A stretch of DNA of 64,000 bases from Falciphora oryzae. Taxonomy: Eukaryota > Ascomycota > Sordariomycetes > Magnaporthales > Magnaporthaceae. The stretch is from assembly GCA_000733355.1 (NCBI GenBank), contig JNVV01000031.1:284501-348500 (forward strand), written 5' to 3'. Each line of letters begins with the position of its first letter. The stretch's first letter is position 1. Below are positions 1 to 9,300 of this stretch, piece after piece. Under the pieces are notes generated by a model, which saw only the letters and a list, made by a program, of their open reading frames with translations, ran no database searches and had not been told where the DNA came from. The translations under genes and the position numbers were made by a program.

Positions 1-1602
1 GTTGGGCGTGGTGCTAGTGCCAGCCCCGAGGGCTCGACTCCGTTTGGGCAGCGCCTGCGGAGGATCGCACCGCCGGGCTTCGTGACTGGAGGAGCGGAGA
101 GGAAGGTGTCGGCGGGAGGAGATATGAGCCCATCGGCTCGGCGACTGTCGCCGTCGCCGTCGCCATCACCGCGGCATGCGACACCATCGCCCATGTCGAG
201 CACTGCGCACGACCCCGCAGCAGGTGCCTTCACCTCGGAGCGTCCTCCCTGGAAGGGCGCCAGTGGTCGAACGGCGCTGGTTGCTCCAGTGCACGACAAC
301 CCCGAAATCGCCCCGCTCAACGTACCGCGTAAGCGGGGGCCCAGGAGCCCAACCGCAGACAGCACCGCGGCCGCTCTGGCCAGCCCCCCTGCAAGCCCGC
401 TTGGGCCTGAAACTCAGCCACAGTCGCTAGAATCGACAGTCCGACAGGTTGCGCCTTCATCCCAACACTTGGCCAACAGCGCTGCCGCTGGCTACCCGAG
501 CCCCCCGTATTCGGGGCCCGAGGCCAGTTTTCAATCTCCACCTGAAACGACCAATCTTCAGCCCATGGCCCCGGTCACCCAGAGCCCTTCAGCCATGTCG
601 CCGACATCTGCCGTTCGGCGGAAGCCGGCTCCCTCGACCCAGTCACACCACCCCCAGGACAGCATTACCTCAACCTCGTCGCAGGGTGACCCCTACAACT
701 ATAAAAACTACACAGCGGCCAATCCGCCCTCAGCCCCGACCGCTACCGACGCCACCGGTGCCGACACCCTGGGAGTACCCGACGGCTGGACTCAACCGCC
801 CTCTCGGTTCTCCATCTCAACCTATGCGACATCGGCCAACGCGACGCCCCGCCCCTCTGCCGACGGCTTCTACGACGACCGCGACGATCACGACGTCGGC
901 TACCACGGAGACTCGTACGCCACTCTGACGGGCTCGAACGCCAGGTCGGGCACAGATCCAACGGGCACCACGGCCGACACGATGAAGCAGGAGAGCGTCA
1001 TGGACCGTAGGAGGCCCAAGCTCAGAGACAGTGTAGCCAGCTCGCTGGCAGGCGATCAGCCTCCCGTCGTGATCAGCCTCAAGGACGCGCAGTGGTCGAC
1101 GGGCGTACACAGGAAGCCGCTCGGGCCGGGGGCGGGCAACAGCGGCGCAAGCAGGGGGAGCAGCGGCAGCGGCAGTAGCAGCAGCAGCGGAGGCGACAAG
1201 ACGCCGACGGGCCCGCCCAAGCACCGGCCCGAGTCCATCATGTCGATGGCCGGGTCCATCTACAAGTCGCTGCCGCCGGCGCCTCCCGAGACGTCGGCGG
1301 TGGACCGAGTGGACGCCATCAACGCGCGGCTGCTGGCGTTGGCGAACCGGCGCATCAACATCTCGCGGTCCGTCAAGCAGATGACGGAGCTGATGCCGAC
1401 GGACAACATCATGGCGTCGGCCGAGGTGCTGCACAAGCGCGAGGTGGAGAGGCGCAAGGTGGAGGCGCTCCGCACGGAGCTAGCCGAGGTGCAGCGCGAG
1501 GAGTACGAGCTCGGCATCAAGCTGCACCGCGCCTACAAGCGCATCGACCGCGAGGCGCACTACGAGCCCACCACGCTGTGGGTGCGGCGGGTCACTGGCT
1601 GA
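1..1602 (+). CDS. Ser/Pro-rich protein with C-terminal coiled coil (5' partial)
   Basis: The frame is open from base 1 to a TGA at 1600-1602, so this is the 3' part of a larger gene whose start lies outside the window. The visible ~533 residues are mostly low-complexity and probably disordered: SPSPSPSP near the start, many Ser/Thr-Pro pairs, and a poly-Ser/Gly tract at about 1140-1195. The last ~100 residues are different. From about 1240 there is a conserved-looking helical stretch (SIYKSLPPAPPE, then MTELMPTDNIM) followed by a charged coiled coil rich in Glu, Arg and Leu, ending near LHRAYKRIDREA. No enzyme motif is seen. The role is unknown; a scaffold or adaptor acting through the coiled coil is only a guess. 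No intron is needed in the visible part. Confidence 0.75.
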   Translation, partial: VGRGASASPEGSTPFGQRLRRIAPPGFVTGGAERKVSAGGDMSPSARRLSPSPSPSPRHATPSPMSSTAHDPAAGAFTSERPPWKGASGRTALVAPVHDNPEIAPLNVPRKRGPRSPTADSTAAALASPPASPLGPETQPQSLESTVRQVAPSSQHLANSAAAGYPSPPYSGPEASFQSPPETTNLQPMAPVTQSPSAMSPTSAVRRKPAPSTQSHHPQDSITSTSSQGDPYNYKNYTAANPPSAPTATDATGADTLGVPDGWTQPPSRFSISTYATSANATPRPSADGFYDDRDDHDVGYHGDSYATLTGSNARSGTDPTGTTADTMKQESVMDRRRPKLRDSVASSLAGDQPPVVISLKDAQWSTGVHRKPLGPGAGNSGASRGSSGSGSSSSSGGDKTPTGPPKHRPESIMSMAGSIYKSLPPAPPETSAVDRVDAINARLLALANRRINISRSVKQMTELMPTDNIMASAEVLHKREVERRKVEALRTELAEVQREEYELGIKLHRAYKRIDREAHYEPTTLWVRRVTG

Positions 1603-2890
1603 TGGACTATGCTTTGCTTCCTTTTTTGGTGTGTGTTGTGCTCTCTGCAACCTGGTTGGGCTGGCTGTTTGTTTGGTTGGGTTTGTTGGATAGGCATTGC
1701 ATCGCATCGGGTGGCGTCGCTATTTGGGGATGGCGTTTCCCCTCTACCATTTTCTTTTCTTTGCTCTTGTCTTGATATTTTTTTCTTCTTCTTCTCCCAT
1801 TTTCTCCTACAACATGTTTTGCCTACGGAGCGATCAAGGCTCCTTGTCTGACATAACACATAATCTTGTTTGTGTTCTTTTTCGTCTCTTCATTACATAC
1901 CATATTCTCCGGCCCCGACTCCTTTTTTTGTTGTCGCCAGTTTACTGTCATACATTACTTGTCCTGTAGAGATGATACCTAAGCACGCATTTTCTTCACC
2001 GTTCTCTCCCACACTGTCCGCCAGACCCCACCATCGCAGGCTCTCCGGAAATAGGCACACATTCTGGGAAGTAGCTCCTGACTCGGCCCGCGCTTTGGAG
2101 GGGCCATGCGTGCGTGGCCCTTTTCACGGGCCGAGAAAGCACGGGTCTAGGGTTTTTGGGAGGCACGGCCAGCGGACAAGGTAGGTGACGTGATGGTTCA
2201 GTCGGGCATGCTACCCAAGACCCCACAGTCGAACGCCGACGGGTTACATCGAGCAGGCTGTTGACAGCGAACACTCAGGGTCTGCCCAGAGGTGTGTTCA
2301 CCGCATGTATGTAGGGACCCCAGGGAGGGAGACATTTCAATATATAAAGATCCTTGGACGGAAGGGCGGGTCCGGCCGACCGGCTCCCCGGCATGGGAGA
2401 AAAAGGCGGGGGTGCTTTCACAAAAAAAAAAAAAAAAAAAATACGTCCATTCCCGGACGTATTTTTATTTTTATTTTTCTCCCCTTCCACCCGCCATTGA
2501 TTTGACGAGTGACGCCCGCCCACCCCCGGCGGCAATGCACGGGTGTCCCGCATGGGAAAGCGCTGCGCTCCAAGTGGTAACCACATTTCGTAGCCTGGCG
2601 GCCCCCTGGTTGCTGGTAGGTTTGGTAGGCGGTAGGTAGGTTTGGTCACGTCACGTCACGTCACGTCACGTCACAAGATAGCCTTCTGCATCCACATGGG
2701 GGGGACCGGACGGCCCGCCGCCGCTTCCCGCGCGCCGCGGCAGGCGGGCGGATGAGGGGCTCAAATTTTTTTTTCTTCTTGCTGCCACCGCCGCTTGTTC
2801 GTTGCTGTTTTACCCGACCGACACTTGGGGGCTAGCGTGTAACCGGTCAGGCCGGACGAACGACAAGGCTACGTGGTGGGCACTCTGCAA
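1603..2890. other. Intergenic: T-rich 3' flank and promoter-like DNA before the gap
   Basis: No gene is supported. 1603-1970 is pyrimidine-rich and probably the 3' UTR of the upstream gene. An A tract lies at about 2421-2440. The pentanucleotide array at 2646-2684 is listed separately. The short open frames here have no recognisable protein. Confidence 0.6.
2646..2684. repeat. (TCACG)n pentanucleotide array
   Basis: Seven perfect copies of TCACG plus a partial eighth. Read on the other strand this is CGTGA repeated, so every unit contains a TGACG core, the half-site bound by ATF/CREB-type bZIP factors. The array may be a simple microsatellite or a cluster of binding sites. Confidence 0.9.
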
Positions 2891-3274
2891 NNNNNNNNNN
2901 NNNNNNNNNNNNNNNNNNNNNNNNNNNNNNNNNNNNNNNNNNNNNNNNNNNNNNNNNNNNNNNNNNNNNNNNNNNNNNNNNNNNNNNNNNNNNNNNNNNN
3001 NNNNNNNNNNNNNNNNNNNNNNNNNNNNNNNNNNNNNNNNNNNNNNNNNNNNNNNNNNNNNNNNNNNNNNNNNNNNNNNNNNNNNNNNNNNNNNNNNNNN
3101 NNNNNNNNNNNNNNNNNNNNNNNNNNNNNNNNNNNNNNNNNNNNNNNNNNNNNNNNNNNNNNNNNNNNNNNNNNNNNNNNNNNNNNNNNNNNNNNNNNNN
3201 NNNNNNNNNNNNNNNNNNNNNNNNNNNNNNNNNNNNNNNNNNNNNNNNNNNNNNNNNNNNNNNNNNNNNNNNNN
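2891..3274. other. Assembly gap (384 N)
   Basis: Unbroken run of N. Translations across it are meaningless, and any gene element or repeat inside is unknown. Confidence 0.99.
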
Positions 3275-4024
3275 TAGTTTTAAGCTTTGTCTCTCCTCTT
3301 CCTTCCATCCCTTCCTTCCCCCTTCCAAGTCGGTTCTCGGAACCGAAACGTCGCGTCGGGCAGACAGGCAGGCACTAAAGCACAGGTTGGCTAGTCGCGT
3401 GGTCGGGTTTGGGTGCGGATTGGCAAAGGCGGAATATTACGAAATCGTTATGCGTGTTCATTTAGCAGGATTAAACCAGTCATCCCATCTCTGCCCTCGG
3501 TAGACCGCCTCGAAGCGCATCAGGAAAAAAAAAAAAAAAAGAGATGAGAGAGCGTGTCTGCCTGAGAAAGAGGGATCGAGAAAAAGCAGGAAACGGAGGA
3601 GGAGAAGGAACCTAGAAAGAAAAAGGAGAAAAGAAAAATAAAATAAAAGGAAATACAAACGCCAGTCATATCTTGTGATACTGATTAATGCTTCCGTGCT
3701 TTTTTTTGGTTCTCATCATCGCTCTTGTCGCATTTGCCCTTGTTCTCCGATGCCGCACACAGGGGCATTATACAATATTAAGAAAATGCCTGGTAGGTAG
3801 CGGGAAAATGGAAAGAAAATACCCCGATGAATACAGAGGAAAGAAGAAGAAAAAAAAAAATAAAAAAAAAAATAAAAAAAAGGGAATGGCACTAGGGCAA
3901 AATCAAAATGGAAGAAGAAACTGACATCAGATAAAGGAGATCCATCTAGGCATAAAAATGCACACCTTAAAAAAAACACCAAAGTGACTAAGGCCGTTGG
4001 GCCTGGCATCTTTTTCTCTAATTC
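3275..4024. other. Intergenic: purine-rich, A-tract-rich DNA
   Basis: No gene seen. A-rich blocks at about 3525-3660 and 3840-3890 give lysine-rich false ORFs on one strand and phenylalanine-rich ones on the other. The left half follows the gap; the right half is probably the 3' UTR of the acyltransferase read leftward. Confidence 0.6.
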
Positions 4025-5650
4025 TCAGCGCATGCTGAACCACCGCGTAAAGCCCTTGTCTCTCAACAAGGCCGCGAGCGACCTGGCCGGCAAGCTGACC
4101 ATGATCTCCGTCTCCTCAGAGTCGCGGCAGGCCGGCATGATGAGCACGTTGCGAAAGTCGACCTGTTTACCCATCATGACCTTGCGGATGCTCTCCGCGC
4201 AGGTACCTTTGGGGTCCTCGGTCACCCCCGGGATCCTGAACCTGGCGTCGGCGCCAAAGGGCTTCCACGTGTTGAACTGCATGTAGGCCACCGACTGCGG
4301 GTCGTCCACCAGGCCCAGGTTGCGCGGGTCCGGCAGCGCCTTGTACAGGCCCGTGCGGAGCGCCACGAAGGCCTCGTCCACGTCGTCGATGTTCTTGCGG
4401 ATCACGGCGGCGATCCGGCGGAGCTCGTCCAGGCGCGGGTCCCCTTCCAGGCTCGCGTCGTCCTTGTGGCCCGCCACGCTCGACGCCCGCGCCGCCGCCT
4501 CGGCTAGCCGACTGCGTTTCACGTGCGTCAGGCACTTTGCCGTCGCGTTGCCAAAGTACTCCCTGATGATGTCGGCGAGGGGGCCATCCGACAGGTTGCG
4601 CTTCCAGTTCACCGGGTTTGAGAGCGTCGCCATCTCCTCCCGGCCGCAGCCCTCCTGCTCCGACCTGTGCAGTGTGACGTAGGCCCACAGCAGAGTCGAC
4701 AGCGCAACATACTCGGTCGGCTCCCTTGCGTGGCCATCCCGGAGGCTCCTCCTGAGTGCATCTAGCTTGGTCTTGCCCATGGATAGGACTACGCACTCTG
4801 TCCTCTCCTGCGAGAGGGCGGGCGCGTTTTTGGGTCGGTATGGCTGCGTCGGGCCGGTGAACCACTGCGGGTCGAACGTGTATTCGGGACACAACGCCGC
4901 CAGCCGCGCCGCTTTGGCCTCCCGGGACTCGCTCCTTGCTGTTCCTGGGTCGGGGCAGTGGTTGTGCAGAAAGTCGGCCGGCAGGTGCAGCTTCCGCCGG
5001 TCTAGGCGAGGCCTTAGGGGCTCGCCCCTGGTTTCGGCGGCGAAGTCATCAAGGAAGTCGCGCATGCAGTAGCCGTCGCCAAAGGCGTGGTGCAGGCACG
5101 TCTGCAAGATGAGGCCGCCCTTGATGAAAAAGCCCCGGATGGCGACAACGGGGACTTCGGTTCTGATTTCGGTTGTGGGTGCGGCGGCGGCGCCGTTAGT
5201 TCCCGCCGGCGGGGTCTTCTCGGATTGGGTAGCATCGGCTGGGTTGGGGTTAATGCCCAACACAAAAAACTTTGGGTTGTGGAAAAAAGAGGCCGGGAAG
5301 CCCCTGGCGCGGAGCTGTTCGTATGAGTCGTCAATATCGTTAGAAATGTCCGAGAACTTGGCGTCGATCCCGTTCGAAGGCGTCCAAAGCAGCAGCCCGG
5401 GCGTCTCGGGGTTCCGGGACAGCCGCAGCCGGCCCGCGTACCTGGGCCGGTCTCTTGCCAGCCTGGCCAGCGCCGTGAGCAACGCTTGAATGGCCTTTTC
5501 TCGTTCCTTTCGGCCTCCCTGGTGCGGGAAGCACATGCCGTACGCGACCCAGTCCCTCGGCGCTGTCTGGCTCCAGAAATCGAGAGGCGTGGCGGCATCA
5601 GAGCCCGTCGTGGAGGTGTGGGCGGCGCCCATGGTTGTGGATTGGTCCAT
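4025..5650 (-). CDS. HHxxxDG acyltransferase (trichothecene 3-O-acetyltransferase-like)
   Basis: 541 codons with no intron. I start at the ATG at 5650 (MDQSTTMGAA); the frame stays open further upstream, but that part is a low-complexity leader rich in Phe, Arg and Ser and resembles 5' UTR. The protein carries HHAFGDG, the HHxxxDG catalytic motif of BAHD and TRI101-type acyl-CoA-dependent acyltransferases, at about residue 220. Family-like features downstream are NPVNWKRNL and the hydrophobic block ending in NLGLVDDPQSVAYMQF. These enzymes move an acyl group from CoA to a hydroxyl or amine of a secondary metabolite or toxin, usually in the cytosol. The DFGWG motif common near the end of BAHD proteins is not present; the corresponding stretch reads VDFRNVLIMPA. 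The substrate is unknown. No biosynthetic cluster is visible beside it, so detoxification is as likely as synthesis. Confidence 0.85.
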   Translation of the reverse strand: MDQSTTMGAAHTSTTGSDAATPLDFWSQTAPRDWVAYGMCFPHQGGRKEREKAIQALLTALARLARDRPRYAGRLRLSRNPETPGLLLWTPSNGIDAKFSDISNDIDDSYEQLRARGFPASFFHNPKFFVLGINPNPADATQSEKTPPAGTNGAAAAPTTEIRTEVPVVAIRGFFIKGGLILQTCLHHAFGDGYCMRDFLDDFAAETRGEPLRPRLDRRKLHLPADFLHNHCPDPGTARSESREAKAARLAALCPEYTFDPQWFTGPTQPYRPKNAPALSQERTECVVLSMGKTKLDALRRSLRDGHAREPTEYVALSTLLWAYVTLHRSEQEGCGREEMATLSNPVNWKRNLSDGPLADIIREYFGNATAKCLTHVKRSRLAEAAARASSVAGHKDDASLEGDPRLDELRRIAAVIRKNIDDVDEAFVALRTGLYKALPDPRNLGLVDDPQSVAYMQFNTWKPFGADARFRIPGVTEDPKGTCAESIRKVMMGKQVDFRNVLIMPACRDSEETEIMVSLPARSLAALLRDKGFTRWFSMR

Positions 5651-6300
5651 GTCGTCCCCCCCGCGCCGCGCCGAGCCAGGTCGCTGGCTCTGCGTTACTC
5701 GGGCTCGCACCCTATTCTTTCTCTCCGCGCCTCTCTCTTTCTCACTCGCCCACATACACTCTCTGTATCTATGGAAAGAAGGACAAAAGGAGAAAAAAGC
5801 AACCTGGCCTAGTAGCCTGCCCCTTTCCCACTTGTCCTCCACACCCCTTTGTTGAGTGTGGAGTGGTCGGGCTGTCGTGCGTCGTGTCGTGTCCCTCCTT
5901 GAGAGAAGGTGGGTGTGGTGCGTGAGTGTGTGTCTTGCCCGTCCAGCCGGGTCCGTCTGTCTGCGTCTGGAGCGAGTCGAGGACGGCACAGCCAGTAGTG
6001 CGAGTTTTGCGCGGCTGTTTCTTCGGCGATAATGAGGTAGAAAAAAAAAAATTAAAAATAAAAATAAAAATAAAAAGTAGAAAAACAAAACTCCGAAGGG
6101 CCCGGGCCGTCGACAGAGCCAAAGACAGACGTCGCCAATGCGCTTCGGTTTCCGGATGTGTGCGTGTGTATGTGTGTATGTGTGTTTGTGCGTGTGTGTG
6201 TGTGGGCGGGTGTGGTGTGGTATGTGGTGTGTATGTGTGTATCAGTAGTGGGTGTGTATGTGTGTGGATATGCTGGTGACTTGGGAGGACTCGTCAGGAC
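5651..6300 (-). promoter_or_regulatory. Upstream region of the acyltransferase with A-tract and (GT)n
   Basis: Leftward promoter region. It holds a pyrimidine-rich leader at about 5690-5760 on the plus strand, an A/T tract at about 6040-6076 and an imperfect GT-rich microsatellite from about 6157 to 6262. Promoter function is inferred only from position; no clear TATA box was found. Confidence 0.4.
6157..6262. repeat. Imperfect (GT)n microsatellite
   Basis: Mostly GT with interruptions (TGTGTGCGTGTG, then TATGTGTGTATG). It gives a false Val/Cys-rich ORF on the plus strand and a His/Thr-rich one on the minus strand. Confidence 0.85.
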
Positions 6301-9300
6301 AGGCCAGACTGGATGCTTTTTCTGGATGCCTGACTTTGGTTTCTCCACCAGTGTTCTGTGTGGAAATCGGCTACAGAGGATTTGGTTGCCTCGTTCTATC
6401 TGCCTCTTCCTTGGCCCTGCCGGGCGGGAGTCTGCATGTATTACCAGGTGGGAACGAGCGTGTAGGATGACGACGGTTGGGCGTGCTGCAGATGCTACGC
6501 GCGCTCCAAGAGGGGAGTGGACTAATAAATAATGAGACGCAGGACGCGCCGCTGCCTCTTCTGTATAACCGGAATCTAGACCACGAGAGCATCAAGAAAA
6601 AGCAAGTATCAAATGATGGTAACGAGCCAAGGCTGGGAGGGCCAGCGCGCGAGTGACTGGTGTTATTGCTCGTCAACAGCAAAGGGGCAGCAACAGCGAT
6701 GGGAAAGCGGCGATATCGGTGCCATTGTTGACTTGAACTGGGGCTGGGGTTGGTGTTGGCGGCGCAGGTGATACTGGTGGTGGGAGCAGGGTGATGCTGG
6801 TGATGTCAATGCTGAGGTCGATGCTGGAGCTTGGGTTGGAGCTGGAGCTGGGGCCGATGCTGCAGTGCTAATTATAGGAAGGGGGCGGGCCGTCAATGAA
6901 TTCATCTTTTCCCCGGAGAGGCAGGCCCTCTTCCTCGGGTGCTTGGGCTGCTCCCAGCGAAAGATGAACCCAAGGGGCGGCGGCGTCGTAAGGCGTAAAT
7001 CCCAGGGGACCAGGGGTGGTGGACAAGTCACCAAGCCGGTGGCTTTTTGGACATGGAATGGATGTACGCTTGCGTGACTGGCCGGGCTGCCAGTCGAGGT
7101 TGGGATGGAAAGGAGGTGAGACTTTCGGTCAATGGTTGGCAGAGTTGTAGCATCAAGCGTCAGCATGTACCAGGTGTGACTTTTCTGTTTTCCCCTTCCC
7201 TTTCGGCCGTCTTTTCTTCTTCTTTTGGTTCGGCCCCAGGGCTGCTGGGGGAGGGAGAGGAGGCTCCGCGTGGCGTGTCAGTAGCACAGTACAGCGCACA
7301 ATTGACAAGGGGGGATGGTTGAAGGGATGGGGATGGGGATGGATGGGCAGGACCCAAGCGCACAAGGTGTGTGTGTGTGTGGTGTGTGAATGGCCGGATT
7401 GGCGGCGGGAGTGACGGAGCGAATACAAGGCCCCGAGACTCGGGAAAAGCGACCGGGACAAAAAGAAAGACGGACAAGAAAATGGAAAATAAAAATAAGG
7501 GGGCCTGCACTCGCTCTCGCCCACCGCTCTAATAGGAGATATGCACTATTTGCATGGGTCGGAAGGAGGCCAGGGAAGGGCAGGACAGGGTGGAGAAACC
7601 CCCAAGCGTGGGAGGCGAAATGATAGTCCGCCTGCGCGGGTGGGAAGGGGAGAGCCACGATGGGGGATGGGGACGGCTGCGGAGTGGACGATGGAACGAG
7701 GGAATAATGATAAGCAAGAAAGGGCCACGATCCAATGTTGGTTGGCGTATTCCTCTTCATCGGTCCCAAGACGCCCAAATTTGACGGCTCCCGGAAGTAG
7801 AATCCGAATCGTCATCCAAACATAACGAAGCCACAACCAAGAAAGGGAAGGGGGGCAAAAAAAAAAGAAAAGAAAGCACACGAAAAATAAAATAAGATAA
7901 AAAATTACCCGGCCACACCCCCAGTCAGGAGGCAGAGTGGCCCATCCCTGTGGAATACGCGGGGTCTGACTGCAGCGGGCAATCAACATCGAGCGTGTTA
8001 CATGGCTGTACCCGAGAATAGAGGTGTGCCCGCATTCTACTGACGGATGCGCCTTTCCCCTTGGTTGTTTTTGCTTTCCTGCTCGAGTTCGGCCGAACGG
8101 GGACACACACTCATCCCACAGGTGGCCCTCGCAGCGAGCAAGCGCCCGACCGAACCCTGGCTCGCGGCGCACGTCAAGTCGGGCTCTCGGCCGCCAGCCC
8201 GGCCAAGATTGCGTGAATGGATACATGAATGGATACATGAATGGATACGTGAATGGATACGTGAAGGAATGCATAGAACTCGTCACGGAAGGGGTTCGGC
8301 CCCTCCTCACCTTGGGTTGTTAGACGCAATCCAGCCTAGGTCGGGCCGGGGTAAAGTGGTGAACAACTCACCATGCCTCGTCGCGTACCATTGCCCATAC
8401 ACACAGCGCAGCTCGGCTGCGCGGTGGCCGCTCGGCAAACGCCGCCCGCCTGCCGCCCCTCGACCGGCTTGCTTTAGCCGCCATCCATGTCGACTCGACG
8501 TTTGCTGCTTGGGGGTTGCTGCAGCTGCAGTGCTGCTGCCTTGCCCGGCCTGGGCGTGCTTGTTGGTCCAAAGGCACGGCTAATGCAGACAGACGGCTAC
8601 CTGCCTCGCTCGGTGAGCAAGCGTCGCCGTCAATTGACCTATTCCGGGCCTCCCCAACGCCCGCGGCACCGCAGAGAAAAGACGGAGCAAGGAACAAAGA
8701 GAAAAAAAGAAAAAAAAAGAGAGAAAGGAAGGAAACAAAAACAAAAGTGGGGTGCATTGGAGCGGCGGTCTCAGCGCTCTGCACGTTCCACTGCATGAGG
8801 AAGGAGGTCGGCTCGTCGGTACTAGGAAGCTGCGTGTGTACTATTTGGGCGATGGCGTTGCTTTTTTCTTTGCTTTTTTTTTCCTCCTTTTCTTTTCTTT
8901 TTTTTTTTTTTTTTCTCCCTCGAGATGGCTCTGGGTAAATGTTGCAGCTCGGCAGGTAGGCAGCCTTGTGTTGCTTTTCTCGCCACACTCTGCCGCCTGC
9001 CCGCTGCCCGGATCATGTGTTGGTGCGTGTGATCTATTGGCGCGCCTGGCCCATTGGCCCATTGGCGGCGTGGGTGTGGCCGACTCTTGCTGACCGGTGT
9101 GCATCCACGGTAGACCGGATCGGGAAGGGAGGAGGCATCGGTTTGATGCCGCCATTATTGAGTATGGAGTGATAAGTCAGCCTCACTTCTCGCTGCCAAC
9201 CACCCAACAAGGTGGACAGCAGACGCGGAAGGAAGTGCCTGCTTGTCTGGTCTTCCAACATCTTTGGTCGGTCGCTCGCGCGCAGGAAGGAGGACTGGAG

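Noticed and set aside
2802..3503. ORFs spanning the run of N
   Set aside because: They are open only because N codons are not stops.
8214..8266. Could the 12-bp repeats be a CRISPR-like array?
   Set aside because: No spacers; simple contiguous tandem repeats in a eukaryotic genome.
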